This document shows positions 38,101 to 48,800 of a DNA stretch of 64,000 bases, piece after piece. The notes beneath the pieces are model-generated. The model saw nothing but the letters and a program-made list of their open reading frames with translations, was not told where the DNA came from and did not search any database. Positions within the stretch are counted from its first letter, which is position 1. The number at the start of each line of letters is the position of its first letter. The stretch lies in contig NZ_JAUDRJ010000003.1 of assembly GCF_030382115.1 (NCBI RefSeq), positions 5,927,049 through 5,991,048 on the forward strand, in the 5' to 3' direction. Source of the stretch: Nostoc sp. GT001 (lineage in GTDB: Bacteria; Cyanobacteriota; Cyanobacteriia; Cyanobacteriales; Nostocaceae). The translations under genes and the position numbers were made by a program.

Positions 38101-40086
38101 TTAGTAACGTTGGCTGACTTGATCAATCAAGCCTTGTCTCCCGAAACTTTATCTGCACTAGGATTAATAGAAACCGTTGCAGACCCAATTCCAGAAGCAC
38201 CATTGCCAGAACCTCCACCTGCAACCACATCACCCACTTTGGTAGTGCATGAAGTTCATACAAATGGATCAAATGGATTTGCACCTCAGATTTCCCTGCA
38301 ACCTGCTGCATCTAGTAACGTCCTAGAAAGTGTGATTAATCAGCAGCTACAAATTATGAGCCAGCAATTGGCGCTATTGGGTAATAGCAGTCAATCTTTA
38401 ACAGTCCCAGTTGTACCTGCGGCGACATCTCAAAATAATGGTGTCAAGCCACAAAACGCTGTATCTATCCCCCCAACCCAAACCAGCAAAGAATCAGCAT
38501 CAGTAGAAACAGAGTCAAATGGTGCTAAAAAGGCATTTGGTGCGGCGGCTCGAATTGAAAAGACCCAGACTAAAACTTTGACAGCCCAACAACGCACTCA
38601 TCTAGACAAAATTATCCAAAGATATACAAAACGGACTCAAAAATCCAAAGAATATACTCAAACTCATCGCCCTTATTTGGCAGATCCAAGAACTGTTTCC
38701 GGGTTTAACCCGACGATGAAAGAGATGGTTTATCCCATCGTGGTGTCTCGTTCATCTGGTTCTAAACTTTGGGATGTTGATGGCAATGAATATGTCGATT
38801 TAAGCAATGGCTTTGGCTTGAATTTGTTTGGTTGGTCGCCACCTTTCATTACCGAAGCAATTGAAGCACAACTCAAACTCGGCATGGAAATTGGCCCGCA
38901 AACTCCCTTGGTTGGAGAAGTGGCGAAGCTGATGTGTGAGTTGACCAACTTTGACCGAGCAGCCTTTTGCAACACAGGTTCGGAAGCGGTGTTAGGAGCG
39001 ATGCGGATGGCACGCACCATCACAGGGCGTAACTTAATCGCTATATTTTCTGGAGCTTATCACGGTATTTTGGATGAAGTAATTGTTCGGGGTACAAAAA
39101 AACTCCGGTCAATTCCAGCTGCTCCTGGTATCCCACCCGAAATGGTAGAGAACATTTTGGTGGTAGATTACGATTCGCCTGAGTCTCTAGAAATCCTCAG
39201 AAGTCGGGCTGATGAGTTAGCAGCAGTGATGGTGGAATCCGTGCAAAGCCGTCGCCCTGAATACCAGCCCAAAGAATTCCTCCAGCAATTGCGTGATTTC
39301 ACCGAAGAAGCTGGGATTGCCCTAATTTTTGATGAAATCGTTACCGGATTTAGAATTCATCCAGGTGGCGCTCAAGCACATTTCGGTATCAAGGCGGACA
39401 TAGCAACCTACGGCAAGATTGTGGGCGGTGGGCTACCAATTGGAGTCATTGCTGGCAAATCACAATATATGGATGCTTTGGACGGTGGATTTTGGCAGTT
39501 TGGCGATGACTCCGTTCCAGAAGTAGGCGTGACTTACTTTGCTGGCACATTCGTCCGCCATCCTCTCGCACTAGCAGCCGCCAAAGCAGTACTTCAGCAT
39601 TTAAAACAGAGTGGCCCCAGCTTGCAGCAAAATCTTAATGCCAGAACCGATAAGTTTGTAGCGGAACTTATGGGCTATTTCCAGCAAGTTCAAGCACCGT
39701 TCACAGCCTATAATTTCGGCTCCTTGTTCATGGTGAAATCTGCACCAGAGTTCGCCTACGGAGATTTACTATTTTACTTGCTGCGGGATAAGGGAGTGCA
39801 TACTTGGGATCACCGTCCTTGCTTCTTGACAACAGCCCATTCCGAAGCTGATCTGGCTTTTGTAATGGCAGCTTTTAAAGAAAGTATTGCTGAAATGCAG
39901 TCTGCTGGCTTCTTGTCTGCACCGCCAAAAGAAGTAACAAACTGCGAAGTTACCAATAACAGCCTACGCAATCGTCCTCCGCAACCTAATGCCAAATTAG
40001 GACGAGATCCCCAAGGGAACCCCGCCTGGTATATCCCCGATATCGAGCGTCCTGGGAAATATTTACAAGTCGCAAGTGTTTTCTGA
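35152..40086 (+). CDS. type I PKS with C-terminal aminotransferase (KS-AT-ACP-AMT)
   Basis: A 1644-residue protein. The ketosynthase (15-440) has the NTACSTS nucleophile Cys185, EAHGTATPLGDP and SNVGHLVAAAG. The acyltransferase (about 535-860) has GHSIGEF with Ser633 and the HAFHSPMM motif typical of malonyl-CoA selectivity. The ACP has EMGLDSLS with Ser954. A Gln/Ser/Pro-rich linker precedes a class III PLP aminotransferase (about 1160-1570) with FCNTGSEAV, IFDEIVTGFR and PLP lysine K1422 in YGKIVGGGLPIG. There is no KR or DH, so the beta-keto group is probably converted directly to a beta-amine, as in McyE or MycA. The C-terminal tail (LGRDPQGNPAWYIPD) is the linker that leads into a C domain in McyE; here the protein ends and the C domain is on another protein. 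Confidence 0.94.
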   Translation: MVNMQASDNQDPNDGIAIIGMVGRFPGAGNVDEFWRNLCDGLESTTFFQDDELDPSIDPNLCKDPSYVKARGIISGGETFDAAFFGINPLEAVVMDPQARVFLELVYEALENAGYESESFEGLIGLYAGCGQNTYFASHISGRMEIVDRIGEFQTMLANEKDFLTTRAAYKLNLKGPAVSVNTACSTSLVAVIQACQALTSYQCDLALSGGVSMTTPQNSGYMAQEGSMLSGDGHCRPFDASAQGTMFNSGAGVVVLKRLEDALNDGDRIYAVIRGSGINNDGADKVSFTAPSVDGQAEAVAMAQAYANFHPETISYIEAHGTATPLGDPIEIEALTQAFRVHTDAKQFCAIGSLKSNVGHLVAAAGVAGLIKTALALHYKKIPPSLNFEAPNPKIDFANSPFYVNTKLAEWSEGETPRRAGVSSFGVGGTNAHIVLEEAPQIQSSGSSRPQQLLLLSAKTSQALEAATANLHQHLQYNPKINLADVAYTLQRGRKAFNYRRSIVCHDITDAIAALQSLDPNQVNTRHTEIRNPAVVFMFPGQGSQYVDMGLNLYNREPVFQEVVDKCAEILKPLLGRDLREIMYPAPSDCETAAISLRQTCFTQPALFVIEYALAQLWQSWGVKPQAMIGHSIGEFVAACIAGVFTLEDALMLVANRGRFMWELPEGAMLSVRLPAKQIEPRLSAELAIAAINGPSLCVVSGPTEAIAALQKQLESEEVVCRHLHTSHAFHSPMMDSIIAPFAEVVGKVKLSPPQIPFVSTVTADWITAQQATDPMYWATHLRQTVRFAEGVQTLWQQPERVLLEVGPRITTTTLARQQAKDIKQQIAIPSLSDNAENEAEWTALLKAVGQLWLAGVSIDWSNFYQRETRQRIPLPTYPFERQRFWIDPPPHPNRAATSKLLNPHLLEKTQTMTTYPQQKLIPLLKEVIEETSGLEIASVDDSTTFLEMGLDSLSLTQVGLALKKKFKVKVTLRQLLEICPNLVTLADLINQALSPETLSALGLIETVADPIPEAPLPEPPPATTSPTLVVHEVHTNGSNGFAPQISLQPAASSNVLESVINQQLQIMSQQLALLGNSSQSLTVPVVPAATSQNNGVKPQNAVSIPPTQTSKESASVETESNGAKKAFGAAARIEKTQTKTLTAQQRTHLDKIIQRYTKRTQKSKEYTQTHRPYLADPRTVSGFNPTMKEMVYPIVVSRSSGSKLWDVDGNEYVDLSNGFGLNLFGWSPPFITEAIEAQLKLGMEIGPQTPLVGEVAKLMCELTNFDRAAFCNTGSEAVLGAMRMARTITGRNLIAIFSGAYHGILDEVIVRGTKKLRSIPAAPGIPPEMVENILVVDYDSPESLEILRSRADELAAVMVESVQSRRPEYQPKEFLQQLRDFTEEAGIALIFDEIVTGFRIHPGGAQAHFGIKADIATYGKIVGGGLPIGVIAGKSQYMDALDGGFWQFGDDSVPEVGVTYFAGTFVRHPLALAAAKAVLQHLKQSGPSLQQNLNARTDKFVAELMGYFQQVQAPFTAYNFGSLFMVKSAPEFAYGDLLFYLLRDKGVHTWDHRPCFLTTAHSEADLAFVMAAFKESIAEMQSAGFLSAPPKEVTNCEVTNNSLRNRPPQPNAKLGRDPQGNPAWYIPDIERPGKYLQVASVF

Positions 40087-40173
40087 AGTGCTTTAAAAAA
40101 TCGAGTGTATAGAAAGTGTAGTGAGCTTCAGTAATTTTTGCAAATAGTAAATACTCATCCATCCAGGTTTTGT

Positions 40174-41172
40174 ATGTCAGTTGATAATCTACTTGAACCG
40201 AATTCTATTAAGTGCGATCCGAAGCTTCCTGAACAAATCATTGAAACTGATGTTTCAAACTTTCGGGAAAACTTCAACTCTTCTCACTTCATGTTTTCGC
40301 ACAACCTTGCAGGACATCCTTTATTTGAGATCCCCCGCTTAGTTGAGCTTGCAAATACCATGCTAAGTCAGGGAAGAACAAATAAAATCCAGTCTTATAT
40401 CAGCAAAGTTCCTGTTGAGCAAAAGTGGAATCAGCGACCTGGAATCAAGCACATTAACGAGGCGATCGCACATATTGGTGAATCGGATTCTTGGGTCATG
40501 CTTGAAGATGTTCAAGCAGACCCAGAATATGCTGCCCTGGTCAACCAGATTATAACTGAACTCGAAACTCTTACAGGTAAACCCCTTCGTAAGCAGATGA
40601 CGTGGCTAGGTGCTTACATCTTTATTGGTTCCCCAAATTCTATTACACCTTACCATATCGATAGTGAGTTGAATTTCCTGTTTCAAATTCAGGGCGAGAA
40701 AGATATGAGCCTCTTCAATCAAAGCGATCGTTCTGTACTGAGCGAAGAGGAAATTGAAAAATTTTATGTAGGCGACCTGAATGTAGCAAATTATAAAGAG
40801 GAGAATCAGAGTAAAGCGACTGTTTACCATTTGCAACCAGGTAAGGGACTCCATCATCCGATACTGGCACCCCATTGGGCTAAAAATAGTAATAATGTTT
40901 CTGTAGCTTTGAGTATCCTCTTTTATCTGCGACCTTACGATCTCAAAGCCAGAATATATCAAGTCAACAGTTACTTACGCAGACTGGGATTAAAACCCAC
41001 TTCACCAGATAAATCTGCTTTGAAAGATCGGCTCAAAATTTTTGCTCTGGGTCTTTTATCGGATCGCCGACCGAAAAGTAAATTTATGATCCTGCGCTCT
41101 GGTGTATTAAAACTAAAATCTATTGAAGGAAAGTTAAAGCAATTTATCAACAAGATTGTGAAAAAAATCTAA
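40174..41172 (+). CDS. JmjC/cupin-type Fe(II)/2-oxoglutarate oxygenase-like protein
   Basis: A 332-residue protein resembling cupin-like/JmjC Fe(II)- and 2-oxoglutarate-dependent oxygenases. A candidate iron triad is His and Asp in TPYHIDSELNFLFQIQG and a later His in the GKGLHHPILAPHW region; the double-stranded beta-helix lies at about 150-265. In this setting, between PKS and NRPS genes on the same strand, hydroxylation of a carrier-bound amino acid or of the finished peptide is a reasonable guess. ATG 40174 (MSVDNLLEPN) is chosen over TTG 40138; neither has a strong ribosome binding site. A basic C-terminal region (about 270-332) is unassigned. Confidence 0.7.
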   Translation: MSVDNLLEPNSIKCDPKLPEQIIETDVSNFRENFNSSHFMFSHNLAGHPLFEIPRLVELANTMLSQGRTNKIQSYISKVPVEQKWNQRPGIKHINEAIAHIGESDSWVMLEDVQADPEYAALVNQIITELETLTGKPLRKQMTWLGAYIFIGSPNSITPYHIDSELNFLFQIQGEKDMSLFNQSDRSVLSEEEIEKFYVGDLNVANYKEENQSKATVYHLQPGKGLHHPILAPHWAKNSNNVSVALSILFYLRPYDLKARIYQVNSYLRRLGLKPTSPDKSALKDRLKIFALGLLSDRRPKSKFMILRSGVLKLKSIEGKLKQFINKIVKKI

Positions 41173-41412
41173 TTTTTCTTAAATGACTAATTATTAATTA
41201 GCCTGAATACTGAATCGGTGTTCTATAGCAATTCTAAATCATTTGTGAAATCTTTTCTTTTAGGCACTTCGCGAAGCTTATTTTTATACAAGATAAGTAC
41301 TTATTACATCCTTCATGCCGCCGACATAAATCAACTACGCGTCTAGTTTTAAAAATAGTTTTTACAATTTAAATAGGATTGCTATAGATATAAACTAAAA
41401 CTAAAAATATCA

Positions 41413-42555
41413 ATGTATAAACACATCAAATCGCTCACTTCTTTACGCGGTATTGCAGCCTTGGTTGTTGTTGTACACCATTTTTCTTACTACGGTTTAC
41501 CGAAAACAGGTTCAACTTTGTCAGCCTATACTAATTTTTTTCAGAATGGATATTTATGGGTTGATTTTTTCTTTATTCTGAGTGGTTTTATTATGACCCA
41601 TGTTTATGCCAATACTTTTTGTTTAAAAGTCAGTTTAAAGAACTATCGTTCATATTTATTCTCGCGTTTTGCAAGAATTTATCCTCTGCATATATTTATT
41701 ATTTTTCTATTTGTTGGATTAGAGGTTGTAAAATTATTTTTTCTAAGCACTTCTGCTTTTACTGGTAAATTTAACTTAACGGCTCTTTTTTCCAATATTT
41801 TTCTTCTCCAAGCATTTGACCTAAAGTGCCTACCTTTATTATGGTGTAATACCTATTGGAATGAGCCAGCTTGGTCAATAAGTGTAGAGTTTTTCATTTA
41901 CTGTATATTTCCATTGTTATTATTACTCTTATTAAAAAATAATTTTAAAACCGATTTAATAATTTATATTTATACTCTCTTTTTTATATTACTACTAATC
42001 ACTTTTACCCGTGGAAATTTAGATACGATTATTGGTATACCTTCGATAGCTAGATGTGGGCTAGAATGCATCCTTGGTGTTATAACCTATAAAATTTATC
42101 ATAGAGGTAATTATCAAAAGTATTTTAATCTTAATTTTCTAGCAATTATAGCTATAACTTGGATAATTTTGATTATGCATTATTACTGGCATAATTTTCG
42201 TAACATTCATGATTGGCTAATTTTACCAGCTTTCTCTCTACTGATTTTATCTGTATCTATCAACAACAAAAGTCTAATATCAAAGTTTCTCAATTCACAG
42301 TTAATGCTATATGTCGGGACTATATCTTACTCAATTTATATGGTTCATTGGTTTGTTCAAGAATTGTTAAAATTTTTCTGGTTTTATAAATTTCACAATG
42401 TTTTTGGCAAAGAATTCACAGAATATCAATCGTTGACATCTTTAGGAGTATTTCTTATGATTGTCTTATTGGCTGCATCATTGACATATAGATTTGTAGA
42501 AGTCCCCGCACGTAATTATTTAAAGTCTACAATCTTGGCTAAACAATGTATTTAA
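41413..42555 (+). CDS. membrane acyltransferase 3 family protein (OafA/YrhL type)
   Basis: A 380-residue integral membrane protein with about ten hydrophobic helices, opening KSLTSLRGIAALVVVVHHFSY, which contains the family R and catalytic-type His in helix 1. WVDFFFILSGFIMTHVY and SFSRF/FARIYPLH-like segments follow. These enzymes move acyl groups from acyl-CoA or similar donors to sugars, lipids or secondary metabolites. It is more AT-rich than the flanking NRPS genes and sits inside the cluster 240 bases after the oxygenase and 72 bases before the next NRPS. It could O-acylate the product or be a passenger gene related to surface glycans. Confidence 0.87.
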   Translation: MYKHIKSLTSLRGIAALVVVVHHFSYYGLPKTGSTLSAYTNFFQNGYLWVDFFFILSGFIMTHVYANTFCLKVSLKNYRSYLFSRFARIYPLHIFIIFLFVGLEVVKLFFLSTSAFTGKFNLTALFSNIFLLQAFDLKCLPLLWCNTYWNEPAWSISVEFFIYCIFPLLLLLLLKNNFKTDLIIYIYTLFFILLLITFTRGNLDTIIGIPSIARCGLECILGVITYKIYHRGNYQKYFNLNFLAIIAITWIILIMHYYWHNFRNIHDWLILPAFSLLILSVSINNKSLISKFLNSQLMLYVGTISYSIYMVHWFVQELLKFFWFYKFHNVFGKEFTEYQSLTSLGVFLMIVLLAASLTYRFVEVPARNYLKSTILAKQCI

Positions 42556-42627
42556 AGTCAGTAATTTAACAAAGAAAAAGATTGAAATTTATCCACATTC
42601 AATAAACTGAGAAAATAATAGAGTTTT

Positions 42628-45600
42628 ATGACCTTATCACCTGTAGATTACCAATCGACATTAACTGCGGTTGATTTTGATCCATTTGCAGATGGAGAAT
42701 TACTTCTAACCGCCCCCGCTACAGAATCACAAAAAGAAATTTGGGCTTCTGTGCAAATGGGCGATGCTGCTAATTGTGCTTATAATGAGTCTCAATCTCT
42801 GCGACTAAAAGGCGAACTAGATGTCAAACTTTTCCAATCTGCGGTGGAAAAGTTAGTACAACGTCATGAAGCACTACGGACAACTTTTAGTACCGATGGC
42901 AATACACTCTGCATTGTTGCTTCTCGGCAAATTGAAATTCCGATTATTGAACTGTCTAACTTAAAACCACAACAAAAACAGGAAAAATTAGCTAGTATCT
43001 TGCGACAAGAGGTAGAGCAACCTTTTGATTTGGAACATGGCCCTCTATTTCGGGCAAAAATTGTCAAATTGCAGCCGCAAGAGCATCTAGTTACTTTGAC
43101 AGCCCATCATATTATTTGTGATGGTTGGTCTTGGGCAGTGCTGATGCCAGATTTGGGTAAACTTTATTCTGGCTTGCAACAGGGTATTGTTCCTGAATTA
43201 GAAGAACCAGACGACTTAAGTGAATATGCGATTTTGCAGGAAGAAGAGGCGGATAGTCCAGAAGCGATCGCCACAGAACAATACTGGTTACAACAATTCG
43301 CTGACTCTGTACCTGTACTGGATTTCCCTAGCGATCGCCCTCGTCCCCCACTCAGAACCTTTAACGCCGCCCGCGAAGATTGGCATTTAAATCCCGAATT
43401 AGTTGCCAACCTGAAACAACTAGGAACAAAACTCGGTTGTAGCTTTATGACTACGATCCTCGGAGGATTCGAGGTCTGGCTGCACCGACTAACAGGACAA
43501 AACGATTTAGTTGTAGGTATTCCAGCCGCCGGACAAGCTGCTTTAGGACAATATAATCTCGTAGGTCACTGTGTTAATTTACTACCATTGCGTAGCCAGA
43601 TTAATGGCGAAAAATCTTTCAGCGACTACTTGCAAACGCGGCGTTCGGCTGTCTTAGATGCTTATGACCATCAACAATTTACCTTTGGCAGTCTGGTCAA
43701 AAAATTAGTATTGCCACGGGATTCCAGCCGTATTCCCTTAGTACCAATTATATTTAATGTCGATCAAGCCTTAGATAGCGATCGACTTCCCTTTATCGAT
43801 TTAGAGGTAGAATTTTTCTCCAATCCCCGCGCATTCGAGAATTTTGAACTGTTTATCAATGCTACGGAATCGCATGGTGAACTTATTCTGGAATGCCAGT
43901 ACAACACTAATTTATTTGACGCTGATACTATCCGCCGCCGGATGGCAGAGTTTGAAACTTTGTTATTGGGCATAGTTGCTAACCCTAATCAAATTATTGC
44001 TAAATTGCCAATTTTGCCAGCAGTCGAGCAACAGTTATTAGCAACATGGAACAATACTCAAACAGCTTATCCCCAAGATATCTGCATTCACCAGCTGTTT
44101 GAAACTCAAGTGGAGAAGACTCCAGATGCGATCGCTGTAGTTTTTGAAGATCGGCAAATTAGTTACCGCGAACTGAATCAGCGAGCCAATCAACTAGCCC
44201 ATTATCTCCAAAGCTTAGGAGTCGGGCCAGAAGTTCTGGTTGGTCTGTGTGTTGAGCGCAGTTTGGAAATGGTTGTAGGAGTTTTAGGCATTCTCAAAGC
44301 CGGAGGAGCCTACGTACCATTAGATTATGCTTATCCTGAAGAACGTTTAGCTTTCATGCTGCAAGATGCTCAGGTATCAGTGCTACTAACGCAAGAGAAG
44401 CTAAAGTCGGGGCTACCCAATCATCAAGCAAAGATTGTTTGCCTTGATAGCAACTGGCAATCCACAGATTACGGGTTAGATAACCCAACACCTAACGTCA
44501 CTGCTAATAACTTAGCCTACGTCATCTATACATCTGGCTCGACAGGTCAACCGAAAGGCGTTCAAATTCAACATCAAAGTGCTGTTAATCTGCTGAATGC
44601 GATCGCTAAAGAACCCGGTTTAACCGCTGAGGATACTCTCCTCTCTGTTACTAGCCTATCCTTTGATATTGCCGTTTCAGAAATTTTTCTACCTCTATCT
44701 GTAGGCGCGAAGTTGGTATTGGTAAGCCGTGAAGTTGCGGCTGATGGTACTCAACTGTTAAAAGCCCTAACCACCTCCGGGGCAACCTTTATGCAACCGA
44801 CACCAGTTACTTGGCGGTTATTACTAGCAGCCGGATGGCAAAGTAGTCCTCAACTCAAGATGATTTCCACAGGTGAAGCCTTACCTAGAGACCTCGCAAA
44901 TCAATTATTACCGAAGGGAGCTTGTCTTTGGAACCTCTACGGCCCTACAGAAACAACGATTTGGTCAACAGGCTACAAGGTGACAACGGCAAATAAACCA
45001 ATAGGCATTGGTTGTCCTCTAGCTAATACGCAAATCTACATCTTAGACTCCCATTTACAACCCGTTCCCATTGGTATATCAGGTGAGTTGTATATTGGTG
45101 GCGAAGGGCTAGCAAGGGGATATCTAAATCGTCCCGAACTGACTGCTGAAAGATTTATTTCTAATCCCTTCAGTTCAAACCCTGAATCGCGTTTATACAA
45201 AACTGGGGATTTGGCTCGTTATTTACCAGATGGACATATTGAATACTTAGGTCGTATCGACTATCAGGTAAAAGTGCGTGGTTTCCGCATAGAATTGGGT
45301 GAAATTGAAACCGCACTCCTACAACATCCAGGAGTAAAAGAAGCTGTTGTAATTGTTCGAGAAGACATTCCTAATGAGACTAGTTTAGTCGGTTATATTG
45401 TTGCCGAAACTGGTCAAGATAGCTTGGAAGTGATTTCGCAATTGCGTCGATTCTTGAAACAACAGCTTCCTGACTTTATGGTGCCAACAATCTTTATGGC
45501 ACTAGAAGCGATGCCGTTAACCCCCAATGGCAAAGTCGATCGCAAGGCATTGCCAAAGCCTGATGCTTCCCGCCCGGAACTGGAGGCAAATTATGTAGCG

Positions 45601-45894
45601 CCCCGCACTCCCATTGAACAGCAGATTGCAGATATTTGGGCGCAGGTTCTTAATGTCAAGCAGGTTGGAATTAACGACAACTTTTTTGAATTGGGTGGAT
45701 ATTCTCTACTAGGAATTCAAGTGGTTTCTCGAGTGCGCCAAGCCTTGCAAGCAGAAATTTTGATGTCCAATTTATTTGAATTACCAACGGTAGCGGATTT
45801 GGCTGAACGAGTGGAAACTCTGCGGTGGGCAACCCAAGGTGTTCAAGCTGCTGAGAGTGAAACAGCTGATGATTACGAGGAAGGTGAGCTATGA
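42628..45894 (+). CDS. NRPS module C-A-T, glycine-like code
   Basis: A 1088-residue module. The condensation domain (25-450) has an intact HHIICDG (160-166). The adenylation domain (about 480-980) has YVIYTSGSTGQPKGV, LYGPTETT, YKTGDL, RIELGEIE and the A10 lysine in PLTPNGKVDRK. The code read by alignment is D-I-S-Q-I-T-L-I-W-K, closest to the published glycine code DILQLGLIWK (7 of 10), so Gly or a small residue is a tentative prediction. The carrier domain has NDNFFELGGYSL with Ser1026. An acidic tail (about 1070-1088, ending DYEEGEL) looks like a donor docking segment for the TubC-type domain of the next protein. The stop overlaps the next start (ATGA). Confidence 0.93.
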   Translation: MTLSPVDYQSTLTAVDFDPFADGELLLTAPATESQKEIWASVQMGDAANCAYNESQSLRLKGELDVKLFQSAVEKLVQRHEALRTTFSTDGNTLCIVASRQIEIPIIELSNLKPQQKQEKLASILRQEVEQPFDLEHGPLFRAKIVKLQPQEHLVTLTAHHIICDGWSWAVLMPDLGKLYSGLQQGIVPELEEPDDLSEYAILQEEEADSPEAIATEQYWLQQFADSVPVLDFPSDRPRPPLRTFNAAREDWHLNPELVANLKQLGTKLGCSFMTTILGGFEVWLHRLTGQNDLVVGIPAAGQAALGQYNLVGHCVNLLPLRSQINGEKSFSDYLQTRRSAVLDAYDHQQFTFGSLVKKLVLPRDSSRIPLVPIIFNVDQALDSDRLPFIDLEVEFFSNPRAFENFELFINATESHGELILECQYNTNLFDADTIRRRMAEFETLLLGIVANPNQIIAKLPILPAVEQQLLATWNNTQTAYPQDICIHQLFETQVEKTPDAIAVVFEDRQISYRELNQRANQLAHYLQSLGVGPEVLVGLCVERSLEMVVGVLGILKAGGAYVPLDYAYPEERLAFMLQDAQVSVLLTQEKLKSGLPNHQAKIVCLDSNWQSTDYGLDNPTPNVTANNLAYVIYTSGSTGQPKGVQIQHQSAVNLLNAIAKEPGLTAEDTLLSVTSLSFDIAVSEIFLPLSVGAKLVLVSREVAADGTQLLKALTTSGATFMQPTPVTWRLLLAAGWQSSPQLKMISTGEALPRDLANQLLPKGACLWNLYGPTETTIWSTGYKVTTANKPIGIGCPLANTQIYILDSHLQPVPIGISGELYIGGEGLARGYLNRPELTAERFISNPFSSNPESRLYKTGDLARYLPDGHIEYLGRIDYQVKVRGFRIELGEIETALLQHPGVKEAVVIVREDIPNETSLVGYIVAETGQDSLEVISQLRRFLKQQLPDFMVPTIFMALEAMPLTPNGKVDRKALPKPDASRPELEANYVAPRTPIEQQIADIWAQVLNVKQVGINDNFFELGGYSLLGIQVVSRVRQALQAEILMSNLFELPTVADLAERVETLRWATQGVQAAESETADDYEEGEL

Positions 45895-48800
45895 AAACAT
45901 TAGATGAATTACTATCTGAGCTACGTCAGCGCGATGTCAAACTTTGGCTAGAGGGCGATCGCTTACGCTATCGGGCGGCAAAAGATAGTCTCACACCAGA
46001 ATTGCTAACCGAGTTAAAAACTCAAAAAGCCGAAATCATCAACTTTCTCCGACAAATTAACACAGCCGCCAGTTCACAAATTCCTCCAATTGTCGCTTGT
46101 GAACGGAATGGCGACTTGCCGCTTTCCTTTGGTCAGCAACGGATATGGTTTCTCCATCAGTTTGAACCTGATAGTTCCTCAAATAATATGCCAGTTGTGG
46201 TGCGTTTCACGGGGAATCTGAATGTTGCTGTCTTAGAAGAAAGTTTAAGAGAAGTCGTTCGTCGCCATGAAGTCCTGCGGACAACTTTTCCAGCAGTGAA
46301 TGGAAAGCCCACTCAAGTCATTGCCACCGATGTTTCCTTGACACTGCCAATAATTGACTTGCGGCAAGTACCAGATGAACAACGAGAAGCGGAAGCTCAT
46401 CTACTGGCAACTAAAGAAGCTCATCAACCCTTTGATTTAGGCAATGGGCCGATTTTGCGGGTGTTACTGCTGCAATTGAGCGATCGCGAACATCTGCTAA
46501 TTTGGAATATGCACTGCATAGTTTGTGATGGAGCTTCGTCCGATCTGTTCTATCAAGACCTGATTACCATCTATAAAGCATTATCAGCAGGTCAAGTTTC
46601 TCCTTTAACTCCTTTACCAGTGCAGTATGCTGATTTTACCAATTGGCAATATCAATGGCTCCAGGGAGAGGTTTTAGAGTCACAGGTAAATTACTGGAAG
46701 CAAAAGCTAGAAGGCAATTTACCCATTATTGATTTACCTTACGATCGCCCCCGTCCTCAAGGAGTGCAAACCTATCGAGGCGATCGCGCTGCCCTGCTGC
46801 TATCAAAGGCGCTGAACCATGCCCTGACAGACCTGAGTCAAAAATGGGGTGTCACCCTGTTCATGACTCTACTGGCAGCATTTGAGCTATTGCTCTACCG
46901 TTATTCTGGACAAGAAGACTTACTAATTAACTTTGCAAGTGCAGGTCGAGGACAAGTTGAAACCGAGGGGCTGATTGGATTTTTTTCTAATACTCTTGTA
47001 CTGCGGAGTAATTTTGCAGGCAACCCAACTTTCCGAGAATTATTAGACCGAGTGCGTAAGGATTGCTTAGAGGCTTATACCCATCAAGACCTACCCTTTG
47101 AAAAGCTAATTGAAGAACTTAAACCAGAACAGCGAAGTCGCAATACTTCGCCACTGTTTCAAGTAAAATTCTCCCTCAATCCTCCTTGGTCGAATGGTCG
47201 TGGCATGGCATCAGTGCAACTACCTGATTTGACTATCACTTCTCTATTTGGCTACATCTATCATGGCAAGACCAAATATGATCTGACATTGGTCTTGCGA
47301 GAACAGGATAATGGTCTAGGCATGGTATTTGATTACAATGCCGAAATGTTTGATGCTAGTACGATAGAGCGGATGTTGGGACACTTCAAAACTTTACTCG
47401 AAGGTATTGTTGCTAATCCCGATCGCCCGATTGCTGAATTACCCCTGTTGACAGCACCTGAACAACATCAATTATTAGTTGAGTGGAATAGCAAACTAGC
47501 TGATTATCCCCAGCATACTTGTATCCATCAGTGGTTTGAAACTCAAGCTAAAAGAACTCCAAATAATATTGCAGTAAGTTTTAAAAATCAGCAATTAACT
47601 TATCAGGAACTTAACCAGCGGGCAAATCAACTAGCCTACTATTTGCAAACTTTAGGGGTAGAATCGGGGGTACTCATCGGTCTTTATCTAGAGCCTTCCC
47701 TGGAGATGATTGTGGGGCTGTTGGGTATTTTGAAAGTCGGTGGAACTTACGTACCGCTCGCTCCGACATCTGGGCAAGATGGTCTGGCTGTCATTTTAGA
47801 AGATGCCCAAATATCTTTGGTGTTAACCCAAAGCTCATTAGTTGAGAACCTCTCTGAGCATCAAGCACAAGCTATCTGTTTGGATAGTGATTGGGAAGTT
47901 ATTGCCGTACACGTGACTGAAAATCCAGAAAGTTATGGCACAGATCGGACTCTCGCCTGTGTAATGTATGTGTCTGGCTGCAATGGAAAACCCAACGGTA
48001 TAGCTATTACCCACGATAATCTTGTTACCCACAGCTTGGCAATTAGCGAAACTTGGGAGTTGACTCAGAGCGATCGCCTACTACTCATACTTAGTATCAG
48101 TTGCGATACGTTCATTGAATCACTCTTTCCCACTTGGATTACTGGTGCTACTGCAATTCTCCAATCTCAGGAGATGCAATCGACGGGGCAGTTTTTCCCA
48201 TTCATTGCTCAACAACAAATTACTGTTGTTAATCTAGCCACGTCTTTTTGGTATGAGTTAGTCAAGGAGCTATCTGTGTCTCCACAAACTTTGCCAGCCA
48301 GCTTGCGCTTAGTCATGGTTGGTGGAGAAAAAGTCTCACGCCAGGCTTATCTAACTTGGGTAGAAAAAGTTGGCAAGCAAGTACGCTGGCTGAATGCTTA
48401 TGGAGCGCTAGAAACAACTTTAACCGCCACGGTTTACGATCCAAAGACTGCCACTGAAGCCAATAACACTCGGTCAAAAATTCCCATAGGAAAAGCGATC
48501 GCCAATACCCAAATCTACATCCTCGATCGGCGATCGCAACTCCTCCCTATTGGTGTAACTGGTGAAATCTACATCAGCGGTATCGGTGTTACCCAAGGCT
48601 ACTTTAATCGTCCCGAATTAACCTCTGAGAAATTTATCCCCAATCCCTTTAGCAGCGAATCTGGGGCATACCTTTACAGAACTGGTGACTTAGGACGCTA
48701 CTTAAGTGACGGCAATATTGAGTTTTTAGGCCGCTTAGACAATCAGGTAAAAATTCGCGGCTTTCGCATTGAGTTGGCTGAAATTGAAATAATTTTAGGT

